Origin: Clostridiales bacterium 1_7_47FAA
GTDB taxonomy: Bacteria; Bacillota; Clostridia; Lachnospirales; Lachnospiraceae
NCBI GenBank assembly: GCA_000155435.1
Contig: DS990260.1
Location: 1-64,000, forward strand
Length of the DNA: 64,000 nt
Direction: 5' to 3'
The notes beneath the pieces were generated by a model. That model did not search any database. It was not told the DNA's origin and was given only the letters and a program-made list of their open reading frames with translations. A program made the position numbers and the translations under genes. Below, in pieces: positions 42,897 to 51,620 of this stretch. Every line of letters begins with the position of its first letter. The first letter of the stretch is position 1.

Positions 42897-43724
42897 TTAT
42901 ACTAGTATGAAACGCTGGGTGGGATATCCGTATTCCACCAGCAGTTCTGCCTCTGCAAACCCCAGGCTTTTGATTTCTTCCCGCTGCCCATTATCCGCCC
43001 TGTCACCTTCCCGGAATGTGGTGATGCTGATTTTCCTGTCCTTCATCCACTCACCCATAAGCCGGTCCAGCAATGCCCTGGGAATCCCCTTCTTCCTGTA
43101 CAGCGGATGGCTGCCCATAAAATCAATGCTTCCGTCCTCGCGGGAGAACAGAAGGATACCCACGGCAGTCTCCCCGTCCTTCATGACCAGGGCCTGTCCC
43201 CCGGCAATCTTCTGCTTCAGTTCGCGGACATACTCCGTCTCATCCAAATACGGAAACCCATCCACAATCAGGCGGACCAGTTCCATCACGCATGGGACGT
43301 CCGCCTCTGTTGCCAGCCGGATATCCATCCGTGCACTTTCCTTTTTCTCCAGCATGGCGTATGTTCCCTGAAACTCAAACCGCAGCTGCAGAGGATAGAA
43401 TTTCTCATTTTCCCGGTATCTGCTGGGAGGAATCTTATACATGGCTGAAAATATATCCGTAAATGCCTGCTGGCTTTCATATCCTGACGCCAGCGCTATG
43501 TCAATGATGGGCTGGCTGGAGAAGACCAGCAGTTTAGCGGCCTCTGTCAGCTGCCTCCGCCTGACATAATCATGGATGGTAAGTCCCACTGTCTGGGAAA
43601 ATACCCGGTGCATATGATATTTGGAGTAATGGACCTTATCTGCAATCTGTTCCAAATCCAGTTTCTGCGTCAGATTGGATTCAATGATGTCAATAATCCG
43701 TGTTACTTTTTCAATACGGTTCAT
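42897..43724 (-). CDS. AraC-type regulator fused to GNAT acetyltransferase
   Basis: The 275-residue protein has two AraC helix-turn-helix motifs at residues 1-108 (LEQIADKVHYSKYHMHRVFS and IIDIALASGYESQQAFTDIF). A GNAT fold follows from about residue 130 (MDIRLATEADVPCVMELVR, DGETAVGILLFSRED, MGSHPLYRKKGIPRALLDRL, the last being the acetyl-CoA-binding loop region). Known AraC-GyrI fusions share the layout with another sensor; here the partner is an acetyltransferase. It is convergent with the kinase gene. Confidence 0.9.
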   Translation of the reverse strand: MNRIEKVTRIIDIIESNLTQKLDLEQIADKVHYSKYHMHRVFSQTVGLTIHDYVRRRQLTEAAKLLVFSSQPIIDIALASGYESQQAFTDIFSAMYKIPPSRYRENEKFYPLQLRFEFQGTYAMLEKKESARMDIRLATEADVPCVMELVRLIVDGFPYLDETEYVRELKQKIAGGQALVMKDGETAVGILLFSREDGSIDFMGSHPLYRKKGIPRALLDRLMGEWMKDRKISITTFREGDRADNGQREEIKSLGFAEAELLVEYGYPTQRFILV

Positions 43725-43835
43725 TCCTGCTTTTCTCTCCTTCCCCCTGTATTGTGGTCCTTGTCATGGCTTCCGTCAATTATAGACATGGTGCGATATC
43801 CTGTCTTCATTATTCTTGCCCTATTTTTATTTTTT

Positions 43836-43931
43836 CTGATTCATTTTAGCTCTGATTCATTCTTACTCTGATTCATCCTTGCCCTGATTCATCCTTGCCC
43901 TGATTCATCCTTGCCCTGATTCATTCTTATT
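43836..43931. repeat. 16-bp tandem repeat array, 6 units
   Basis: Six contiguous 16-base units begin at 43836, 43852, 43868, 43884, 43900 and 43916, form CTGATTCATCCTTGCC; the three central units are identical. The array runs into the 3' end of the permease gene, whose stop (43905-43907) lies in the fifth unit. Confidence 0.9.
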
Positions 43932-44450
43932 CTTCCTATATATATGTCCCATCTCCTGTTCCGGCAACAGCCCTTCAATGGAATACGCAATCACAAATAC
44001 GACTGCCAGGTTAAGTATAAAACGGCTTGCTGCAAACCACAATCCCAGGGAAGAGATTTCAAAAAGCAGAAGCGGTACACGGATACTAACACTGGAACAC
44101 AGGAAAATAAGTACATTGGAAATGCGCCCGCCCTTCTTCAACAGCAGTCCTGTAATGGGAAGCAGCGCATAGACAGGCACTGCTGTAAGCATTCCCATAA
44201 AAAGTGACAGGAATGCGCCGGACACACCGGACCGGTTCCCCATCATCCCCATCATTTCATCCTTTTCCACCCATACGTCCATCAGCCCCACGCAGAGGAA
44301 CACAGGAGCCAGGTTCCATACGAACTGCGCGAGTCCTGCGCCCGTATAGGAAATGACGCCGTACCACATACCAGGCAGAAATACCAGGACCAGAAAAAGA
44401 ACCAGCAGACAGACCAGGATTGTCATGATCCATGCCCCTGACTTCTTCAT
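43905..44450 (-). CDS. UPF0718-like permease, half B
   Basis: This 181-residue membrane protein has about four spans. The segments SGAFLSLFMGMLTAVPVYALLP and LLKKGGRISNVLIFLCS resemble the second half of UPF0718/ArsP-type permeases. Its start overlaps the stop of half A by four bases (ATGA). Its last residues KNESGQG are encoded by a 16-bp tandem array. The substrate is unknown; family members export organoarsenicals or are uncharacterised. Confidence 0.7.
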   Translation of the reverse strand: MKKSGAWIMTILVCLLVLFLVLVFLPGMWYGVISYTGAGLAQFVWNLAPVFLCVGLMDVWVEKDEMMGMMGNRSGVSGAFLSLFMGMLTAVPVYALLPITGLLLKKGGRISNVLIFLCSSVSIRVPLLLFEISSLGLWFAASRFILNLAVVFVIAYSIEGLLPEQEMGHIYRKNKNESGQG

Positions 44451-44932
44451 AATACCGCCTCCAATATAAGGGCTGTCAGCAGGGAAAACAGGAAAAAGAA
44501 CAGGTTCCGCAGGACTGCTGCCCGGATTCCCAGATATTTTGTCTCAAGAGGCAGCGTTACAAGGCCCACTGTTGTCAGGGCGGATATGAATGCCGCCATC
44601 TGCGCTGTCCCCGCCCCGTTCTTAAGCAGCTCAGAAACCACCGGGAATACTGCCAGGACCGGTACCAGGGTCACTGCCCCCGCAGCAGCCGAGAGAATGA
44701 TTCCGCCAAATCCCGTTCCTGTCCCAAGAAAACCGTGTATCGTCCCCGGTGTCAGTACCAGAAGGACGGCGCCCGTACACATGAGGATTGCAAGAAAATA
44801 AGGCAGCACTCCCTTCATCATAAGCAGCGCCCTTTTTACTGCCATCTTTGTCTTCTTCCTGTCCTTATGGTATGAAACCGCCAGCAGCACGGCGGACAGG
44901 CCGTAATAAAACATTGTGAAACCAATATCCAT
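44447..44932 (-). CDS. UPF0718-like permease, half A
   Basis: This 161-residue membrane protein has about four spans. The segment VLLVLTPGTIHGFLGTG followed by GTVTLVP-like AGAVTLVPVLAVFPVVSELL and an Ala/Gly-rich helix with KNGAGTAQMAAFISALTTVG fits the first half of UPF0718-type permeases. The ATG after GGAGAGCGGGA was chosen. Coupled to half B, so the two probably form a heteromeric transporter. Divergent from a Crp/Fnr regulator. Confidence 0.7.
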   Translation of the reverse strand: MDIGFTMFYYGLSAVLLAVSYHKDRKKTKMAVKRALLMMKGVLPYFLAILMCTGAVLLVLTPGTIHGFLGTGTGFGGIILSAAAGAVTLVPVLAVFPVVSELLKNGAGTAQMAAFISALTTVGLVTLPLETKYLGIRAAVLRNLFFFLFSLLTALILEAVL

Positions 44933-45004
44933 TCCCGCTCTCCTTTTCTCTCCTGTCATCTTGCATATATGTGTCAATTATAATACAATCATGTCAGGAG
45001 GTAA

Positions 45005-45018
45005 GTTGCCCAGGCAAC
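45005..45018 (+). promoter_or_regulatory. Palindrome between Shine-Dalgarno and start of Crp/Fnr gene
   Basis: GTTGCC-CA-GGCAAC is a perfect 14-base dyad between AGGAGG (44995-45000) and the ATG at 45028. It is either an operator for the divergent pair or an mRNA hairpin that brings the distant ribosome binding site nearer to the start. Confidence 0.55.
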
Positions 45019-45027
45019 GTAATTGCG

Positions 45028-45690
45028 ATGAAACCAATGATTGAGTATTTAGAAGGAACCAGGCTGTTTGCAGACATTTCCAGGGAAGATACCGGCCGTC
45101 TTTTATCGTGCCTGAACGCCCATCCTGTGGAATATGCACATGATACTGTCATTATTGAGGAAGGCAGCCAGGTCCGGGCCTTCGGTATCCTTTTGTCAGG
45201 GCGGGGCAGATCTTATAAAACAGACCTGGACGGCAACGTCCTTACCGTCACGCTTTTAAACACGGGAAGTGAAATCGGTGTGATCCTGGCAGCCAGCCCT
45301 GATCATCCAAGTCCCGTGTCAGCCGCAGTGGAACGCGGAAGCGCTGTACTGTTTATTTCCTATGACAGTTTGATGAACAGCTGCGCCAGAAACTGTGCCT
45401 GCCACAAGAGGCTTATCCGTAACTTCACAGCAAGCGTGGCTCAAAAGGGCCTGGTGCTCCATGAACGGCTGGACTGCCTGCTCCGCCCATGTGCGCGGGA
45501 TAAAATCATGGCTTATTTAAAAAATGCCTCCTGCCCATCGGCCGGAGGTACCTTTACTGTCCCTTTAGACAGGAATGCCATGGCCCAGTACCTGAACATG
45601 GACCGCAGCGCCCTGTCCAGGGAACTGTCCAAAATGAAAGCAGACGGAATCATGGATTTCCATAAATCCACATTCCGTCTGCTGGATTAG
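45028..45690 (+). CDS. Crp/Fnr-family transcriptional regulator
   Basis: The 220-residue protein has a cyclic-nucleotide-binding-like beta barrel (residues 8-125, SQVRAFGILLSGRGRSYKTD) and a C-terminal winged helix (LDRNAMAQYLNMDRSALSRELSKM). The CARNCACHK segment at about 127-135 carries clustered cysteines typical of clostridial members; it is not a proven cluster site. The start is unsure: the clear AGGAGG lies 27 bases upstream with a hairpin between, and a GTG at 44971 is also in frame. It is divergent from the split permease, its likely target. Its stop overlaps the convergent gene by four bases. Confidence 0.88.
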   Translation: MKPMIEYLEGTRLFADISREDTGRLLSCLNAHPVEYAHDTVIIEEGSQVRAFGILLSGRGRSYKTDLDGNVLTVTLLNTGSEIGVILAASPDHPSPVSAAVERGSAVLFISYDSLMNSCARNCACHKRLIRNFTASVAQKGLVLHERLDCLLRPCARDKIMAYLKNASCPSAGGTFTVPLDRNAMAQYLNMDRSALSRELSKMKADGIMDFHKSTFRLLD

Positions 45691-46835
45691 ATTGTTCCGG
45701 CTAACACCTGGAGAATGGAAACCAGTTCTTCACGGCTGTCAGCCGGATATGTCAGGAACCAGACAAAATCATCCCTGACCGCAATGCATTCCAGCCGTTC
45801 AGCTACCCATGCCTGGTCAAGCCCAGATATATCTACTGAAGCAAAGTCCTCTGGAGAACCGGCAAATACAGCATCCCTCATCAGAAGTCCCGCCATTTGG
45901 CTGGTCATGCCTGCATCCTTCAGACGATAGACATCCTGCCGCATCCAGACCTCCCTGCCGTCTACATCAATCACCTCAAACGTATCCCAATGCTCTGTTA
46001 AAAGTGACTGTCCATATTTTACCTCACTGACCTGGTTTTTTATAAAACTCTGTGTCCGTTCCCCATTTATCCCAATATCTGAAAGTACAAGATACGGTCC
46101 ATCCGTTTCAGCCGGCATCGCATGTTTATAGCTTCCTGCCCACTGGCAGATTGCCAGGACGCCAAAGACAGCGGTAAACAGCATCAGGGAACCGTTCAGG
46201 AACTTTGATATTTTGCAGCCCGGTACCTGCAGATAATCAGAAAGCTTCCCCGTATTCATCCTGCGGCACAAACGGCCAAGATACCATATCCCCCGTAAAT
46301 CCCTGTACATCAGCCATAAGAATAAAAAGATGAATCCGGTCACGGCCGCTGTATTCTCAATCCAGCCCCTGTATGCAGATGCCGCCAGGTGGCTGTGCCC
46401 TCCATAGCCTCCCAGCATACTCCCTAATAACAGAAAGAATGCAATGGACAGCGGCAGCTGCAGAAACGAAACCATATATTGTTTTTTCAGCCCCTTCAAT
46501 GCAGCTGCATACGCCTCCGGCTCCAGGTACAATTCCGATGCGCCGCCGTTCCCGGTTGCACTGAACACGTGGATAAAACCGCGTCCTGTCACATATTCCC
46601 AGCCAGACTCCTTATAAGCGGCAATCTGTTCTTCTGTAAAAGGCAGTTCACCTGATTGGGCGGGGACTGCAGGAACAATCCCATACCATATCATTTCCGG
46701 CTCCGAACGCCTGAAACTGCTTAAAAATGCGCCGCGTTTTACAAGAAGCCAGCCCTTCCCAGCCATTTTTGTATAAAACAGCCTTGTCTCCCCTATCGCA
46801 AACTCCTGGGGATGAAATGCATATTTTCGTTCCAT
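45687..46835 (-). CDS. DUF2812-domain membrane protein
   Basis: The 382-residue protein's residues 1-120 match the DUF2812 pattern (KMAGKGWLLVKRGAFLSSFRR, then KESGWEYVTGRGFIHVFSA). Two membrane spans follow (about 128-150 and 163-182), another near 215-232, and an extracellular domain of about 140 residues. In other Firmicutes such proteins often accompany a PadR regulator, but none is present here. Function unknown. Start after AGGGAGGATAA. Confidence 0.8.
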   Translation of the reverse strand: MERKYAFHPQEFAIGETRLFYTKMAGKGWLLVKRGAFLSSFRRSEPEMIWYGIVPAVPAQSGELPFTEEQIAAYKESGWEYVTGRGFIHVFSATGNGGASELYLEPEAYAAALKGLKKQYMVSFLQLPLSIAFFLLLGSMLGGYGGHSHLAASAYRGWIENTAAVTGFIFLFLWLMYRDLRGIWYLGRLCRRMNTGKLSDYLQVPGCKISKFLNGSLMLFTAVFGVLAICQWAGSYKHAMPAETDGPYLVLSDIGINGERTQSFIKNQVSEVKYGQSLLTEHWDTFEVIDVDGREVWMRQDVYRLKDAGMTSQMAGLLMRDAVFAGSPEDFASVDISGLDQAWVAERLECIAVRDDFVWFLTYPADSREELVSILQVLAGTI

Positions 46836-46992
46836 TATATTTTATCCTCCCTAACCATTCCCTAAAAACGGTGCGCCAGTCATCTTCAGTCCCGCACCTC
46901 AGGAAGGAAAATAAACCTTCCGTGCAGGTATAAATCCCTGCCTGGAAAGCTTATCCATCACCTGATCCCGTTTTTATCCGGCCGGTCCATAG

Positions 46993-47406
46993 CTACTGTA
47001 TCATTTCATCCAGGCTTGTGTCAAGATAATGACCCTCTTCCTGCCATTTTTTATACCACTTTGGGATAATCTTTGATACTCTGATAAGTTGAACATTTTT
47101 ATAAATAGCAAACCTACGAAACTCATCTGTATTATCATATAATGCGGCCAAATCACACAAATCGATAGTTTTATGAAGATTCCTCAGACTCTTCCCAAAT
47201 CTTTTCTCAACATCTTTGTCCGGTATTCCGTGGCCTCCCATTTTCACTCTTTCTGCAATTCTCTTTTTCGCTATCGCCGGCGAATCAACACAGACATAAT
47301 GTAATTCAATTATATAACCTAATTGCTTTGCCCTATATATTGTCCGTAATATCGAATGTCCGCATAGGGTTGTTTCCTGATTAAAAGTATATCCCTCCGA
47401 TTTCAT
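46993..47406 (-). pseudogene. Zeta-toxin-like ATPase remnant, N-terminus missing
   Basis: The 137 residues match the C-terminal part of zeta-toxin/predicted-ABC-ATPase proteins (FNQETTLCGHSI, VKMGGHGIPDKDVEKRFGKS, YDNTDEF). The Walker A P-loop and first strand, about 60 residues, are absent. Frame extends upstream without a start through unrelated sequence. It abuts the DUF362 remnant, so a deletion probably fused the two loci. Unlikely to be an active kinase. Confidence 0.8.
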
Positions 47407-47411
47407 CTGTA

Positions 47412-47579
47412 TTAGCGCGTGGCACCATATCCTGATAATGTGTAGTCATGTAGATTGCCCGGCTCGCCTGAATGCAGTTTGACAGCCACTTTTCCTGGAA
47501 GTTCCTTTCCTACGGCACGATACAGCCCGACCACCTTTTCGGGTGTAATTTCTCTTGAAAAATAAACTTTTGCTTTCAT
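47412..47579 (-). pseudogene. DUF362 protein remnant, first 35 codons only
   Basis: After a good GGAGGG site the frame reads MKAKVYFSREITPEKVVGLY and continues to KLHSGEPGN, the conserved N-terminus of DUF362 iron-sulfur proteins. It then leaves homology and stops 20 codons later. Full-length members have about 370 residues. It lies 25 bases after the UvrA2-like gene and may have been the last gene of that operon. Confidence 0.75.
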
Positions 47580-47604
47580 ATGCAGTCCCTCCATTTTATT
47601 CGTC

Positions 47605-50139
47605 TTATTTTTTTAAATACTTACCGGTAATACTTCTGGGATTGGCAGCCACTTCTTCAGGCGTTCCGGCTGTAATAATGCGTCCTCCAGCCGTGCCTCC
47701 CCCTGGTCCCATGTCAATTATATAATCCGCATTTGAAATGACATCCAGATCATGCTCTATCACAAGAACCGTGGCTCCATACTCCACCAGCCGGTCAAAA
47801 ACCATCAGCAGGGTGCGCACATCCAGCGGATGCAGCCCTATGGTTGGTTCATCAAACACAAAAACCGTCCCCGCCTGCTGCCGGCCCATTTCAGACGCCA
47901 GCTTCAGACGCTGGGCTTCCCCGCCGGACAGGCTGGGCGTTTCCTCGCCAAGGGTAAGATACCCAAGTCCCAGATTCTCAAGGACCTGCAGACGCTGGCA
48001 TACTGTTTTCAAATCTTCACATGCCTTCAATGCGTGCTTCACATCCATAGCCATGATTTCCGGCAGGGAATATTCTTTTCCTGCCTTGTTTGCGCGCTTA
48101 ATCTGCTCCGCTTTCCTGGCATATCTTGAGCCCCGGCACTCCGGACAGGGGATTTCCACATCCGGAAGGAACTGTACATCCAGACTGATGGTTCCTGTAC
48201 CGTCGCAGGTCGGGCAGCGCAGCTGACCGGTATTGTAGGAAAAATCGCCTGCCTTATATCCCAGAGTTTTCGCGTCCGGCGTCCTTGCGTAGATTTTCCG
48301 CAGTTCATCGTGCACGTTTGCATAGGTGGCTACCGTGGAACGCACATTGATTCCAATCGGGGCTGCATCAATCAGCTTAACCTGCCGTATCTGCCGTGCC
48401 ACAATTCCCTTTACATGACCGGGAAGCTTCTTCCCGGCGATTGCTGCCTCCAGGCCGGGAATCAGGCTTTCCAGAATCAGCGTCGTCTTGCCGGAGCCGG
48501 ACACGCCTGTTATAACCGTCAGCCTGCCTTGTGGAATATCGGCTTCTAATGGTTTTACCGTGTGGATCCCGCTGGTAGACAGGTGGATTTTTCCCAGAGC
48601 AAACAGCTCCGCCGCCTCAGTCTGCTTTCTCATCCGGGCTCTATATGCATCGGAAAGAAATGGTCCAATCTGGGAAGCCGGATTCTTTTTTATCGCCGGG
48701 ACGGTTCCCTGGGCGATTACCCGGCCGCCATCCGCCCCTGCTTCCGGCCCCATCTCAACAATCCAGTCCGCTTCCGACAAAATCTGTGTGTCGTGATCCA
48801 CCAGCACAACAGAGTTCCCATCCGCAATCAGATCACGCATAACGCCGGTCAGCCCAACAATATTAGACGGATGCAGGCCAATCGACGGCTCATCCAAAAC
48901 ATACAGGACGCCGGTCGTGCGGTTGCGGACCGCCCGGGCCAGCTGCATCCGCTGCCGTTCTCCGGTGGAAAGCGTGGCTGCGGCGCGGTCAAGGCTGAGA
49001 TAGCCAAGCCCCAGATCCAGCAGCCGTTTTGCCACTGACTGAAACGATTCACAGATTGCCTCGGCCATAGGACGCATTTCCACCGGCAGTGATCCCGGCA
49101 CTCCGGCCACCCACACTACAAGCTGATCAAGGGGCATTCTGCATGCTTCATCCAAAGAAATCCCCCGCAGCTTTGGCATCCTTGCAGCGGCGGAAAGCCG
49201 GGAACCGCCGCAGTCCGGACATACTCCCTGTTTCAGATACTTTTCCACCCGCTTCATGCCCTTTTCGTCTTTTACCTTGGCCAGGGCATTTTCTACTGTG
49301 TAAGTGGCATTAAAATAAGTAAAATCCAGTTCCCCAGCCTGGTTGCTTCCATTTTTAGGCTTATAGAAAATATGCTTTTTTTCCGCAGGGCCGTGAAAGA
49401 CAATCTCACGCTCCTCTGTGGTCAGCCGTGAAAACGGCACGTCGGTGCGTACCCCCATTGCGCGGCACACATCCGTCATCAGCGACCACATCAGGGTATT
49501 CCACGGCGCAACCGCGCCCTCATCGATGGTCAGGGATTCGTCCGGTACCAGAGTATCCTGATCTACCGTGCGCACAATCCCGGTACCGCCGCAGGTACGG
49601 CAGGCCCCCTGACTGTTAAAGGCCAGCTCCTCCGCCGAAAGGCCGAAGAACCGCTCACCACATTCAGGACAAACCAGCTCCTGCCCCGCCGCCACTGCCA
49701 GCGATGGAGCCAGATTGTGTCCATTGGGGCAGCATTGGCTGGAAAGCCGGGAATACATCAGACGCAGGCTGTTTAAAAGTTCCGTTCCCGTACCAAAGGT
49801 ACTGCGGATGCCAGGGACACCGGGACGCTGGTGCAGAGCCAGCGCTGCCGGTATATACAGAACTTCATCCACCTGGGCCCTGGCCGCCTGTGTCATACGG
49901 CGTCGGGTATAGGTCGAAAGCGCGTCAAGATAACGTCTCGACCCTTCAGCGTACAGAACGCCCAGCGCCAGCGATGATTTCCCGGAACCGGAAACACCGG
50001 CGATCCCCACAATCTGGTTCAGCGGAATATCCACATCAACATTTTTCAGATTGTGCACCCTTGCATTCCTCACCTGAATCCGGTTTGGAATCCTATTTTC
50101 CCCATGTACCATTGGATTGTTTACTTTTTGTCCATCCAT
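47605..50139 (-). CDS. UvrA2-like (short UvrA) ATPase
   Basis: The 844-residue protein has two ABC domains in UvrA order: Walker A GVSGSGKSS and GVSGSGKTT, zinc-binding CPECGERFF..CRTCGGTG and CPTCDGTG..CPECRGSRY, signatures LSTGERQRMQLARAV and LSGGEAQRLKLASEM, and Walker B VLDEPSIGLHP and VFDEPTIGLHP. It is about 100 residues shorter than housekeeping UvrA, as in class II UvrA/DrrC-type proteins that lack the UvrB-binding region and protect against DNA-binding drugs. It follows a MATE exporter gene by 36 bases. Confidence 0.93.
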   Translation of the reverse strand: MDGQKVNNPMVHGENRIPNRIQVRNARVHNLKNVDVDIPLNQIVGIAGVSGSGKSSLALGVLYAEGSRRYLDALSTYTRRRMTQAARAQVDEVLYIPAALALHQRPGVPGIRSTFGTGTELLNSLRLMYSRLSSQCCPNGHNLAPSLAVAAGQELVCPECGERFFGLSAEELAFNSQGACRTCGGTGIVRTVDQDTLVPDESLTIDEGAVAPWNTLMWSLMTDVCRAMGVRTDVPFSRLTTEEREIVFHGPAEKKHIFYKPKNGSNQAGELDFTYFNATYTVENALAKVKDEKGMKRVEKYLKQGVCPDCGGSRLSAAARMPKLRGISLDEACRMPLDQLVVWVAGVPGSLPVEMRPMAEAICESFQSVAKRLLDLGLGYLSLDRAAATLSTGERQRMQLARAVRNRTTGVLYVLDEPSIGLHPSNIVGLTGVMRDLIADGNSVVLVDHDTQILSEADWIVEMGPEAGADGGRVIAQGTVPAIKKNPASQIGPFLSDAYRARMRKQTEAAELFALGKIHLSTSGIHTVKPLEADIPQGRLTVITGVSGSGKTTLILESLIPGLEAAIAGKKLPGHVKGIVARQIRQVKLIDAAPIGINVRSTVATYANVHDELRKIYARTPDAKTLGYKAGDFSYNTGQLRCPTCDGTGTISLDVQFLPDVEIPCPECRGSRYARKAEQIKRANKAGKEYSLPEIMAMDVKHALKACEDLKTVCQRLQVLENLGLGYLTLGEETPSLSGGEAQRLKLASEMGRQQAGTVFVFDEPTIGLHPLDVRTLLMVFDRLVEYGATVLVIEHDLDVISNADYIIDMGPGGGTAGGRIITAGTPEEVAANPRSITGKYLKK

Positions 50140-50175
50140 CTTCTGCTCACCAGCCCTGTCATTTTTTTCTATTTT

Positions 50176-51600
50176 TTATTGTACCACCTTTCCAACAATG
50201 CAGTCATCCAGAATATCCTTTGTGTTAACGGTGCCCGTAGCTGCCGCTTTCTCTTTATTGCTGTCAAACGGTTTTTGTATCATAAATTCTGCAATCAGAA
50301 AAACCGCACAGGAAACCCAAATAACCGGCTCTGTCAGGCAGACACATAAGTATCCCAGCTTCGGGATCAGCCATATTCCAGCAATCAATTTTACAATTAA
50401 TTCAAATGAACTTGATATGACAGGAACAGCTTTACGGCCAATCGCCTGTAAACTTGTCCTGAGCGCAAGCAAGATCCCCAGCGCAGGATAGCATACAAAA
50501 TGAAACCGCAGGCTGAGCACTGCATTGTCAATCACGTTATTGTCTGAGGTTCCTGTCAGAATCCGTACCGCAGTTCCTCCAAGTAAAAAGACTGCAAGGC
50601 AGGAGAACAGCCCCCAGCCCACTTCCATAGCCATCACTTTTTTCAGTGTCTGCCGAATCCGTTCTGTCTTACCCGCACCCCAATTCTGGCTGGTAAAGGT
50701 CGAATATGCTGTCGCAATGGAAGCCAGCGGCATCATCATGATACCAATGATTTTTCTTGCTGCTGTGTGAGACACAATCAGCATTTCTCCAAGGCCGTTG
50801 ATTGCCCGCTGATAAATAACAGAGCCAATATCCACCACACACAGCATAAGCGCCATAGCAAAGCCTGTTGCTGCCATCTCTTTAATCAGAGGTATGTCCA
50901 GATGGAAATGCTTCCGGCCAGGGAGAATTTCCCGATATTTACGGAACATATAAATTGCGGAGAACAATGCGCTGAGGCTCTCCGCGATTACAGTCGCCGC
51001 CGCTGCGCCCTCTACACCCCAGCCAAAACCAATAATAAATAAGCAGTCCAGGCTAAGATTGATTACACAGGAAAGAATCAGAAAATAAAGCGGTGTCCTG
51101 CTATTGCCAACAGCTCTCATAATGCCTGCCAGCATATTATAAACAATTGTTGCCAGCATTCCGGCAGTAATAATTGCTATGTAAGAATACGCATCTGCAA
51201 AAATACTGTCCGGTATATTGAGCAGTCTCATCAGGGAATTCAAAAACAATAGTGAAAAAACGGTCAGCATTAAAGTGATTACCAGATCCAGTACTATCAT
51301 CGCTGCAATCGACTTCTTCAGCTTATCCTGATTTTTCGCTCCAAATGCCCGGGCCACAACAATACCATAGCCGCTGTTTAAGCCAGAGGCAAAATTCATA
51401 AGCAGGGAAAAAATGGAACTGGTTGCACCGATAGCCGCAATCGCGGCATCTCCCAGATTATATCCGGCAATCATCGTATCTGCCACATTATAAATCTGTT
51501 GAAAAATATTCCCGACAAACAATGGGATTGCAAACGCTAAAATCAGCTTAACCGGATTCCCATTTGTCATATCGTTAGTGTTTGTGTGTTCTTTTATCAA
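50176..51600 (-). CDS. MATE-family multidrug exporter (A)
   Basis: The 474-residue membrane protein has twelve spans in two MatE repeats (NPVKLILAFAIPLFVGNIFQ, MIAGYNLGDAAIAAIGATSS, LSCVINLSLDCLFIIGFG). Exports cationic or other drugs by ion antiport. Start is TTG, fixed by GAGAGGAG eight bases upstream. It lies between the AlkZ-related and UvrA2-like genes, which suggests that its substrate may be a DNA-damaging compound. Confidence 0.94.
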   Translation of the reverse strand: MIKEHTNTNDMTNGNPVKLILAFAIPLFVGNIFQQIYNVADTMIAGYNLGDAAIAAIGATSSIFSLLMNFASGLNSGYGIVVARAFGAKNQDKLKKSIAAMIVLDLVITLMLTVFSLLFLNSLMRLLNIPDSIFADAYSYIAIITAGMLATIVYNMLAGIMRAVGNSRTPLYFLILSCVINLSLDCLFIIGFGWGVEGAAAATVIAESLSALFSAIYMFRKYREILPGRKHFHLDIPLIKEMAATGFAMALMLCVVDIGSVIYQRAINGLGEMLIVSHTAARKIIGIMMMPLASIATAYSTFTSQNWGAGKTERIRQTLKKVMAMEVGWGLFSCLAVFLLGGTAVRILTGTSDNNVIDNAVLSLRFHFVCYPALGILLALRTSLQAIGRKAVPVISSSFELIVKLIAGIWLIPKLGYLCVCLTEPVIWVSCAVFLIAEFMIQKPFDSNKEKAAATGTVNTKDILDDCIVGKVVQ

Positions 51601-51620
51601 GATTACTCCTCTCGGCAGGC

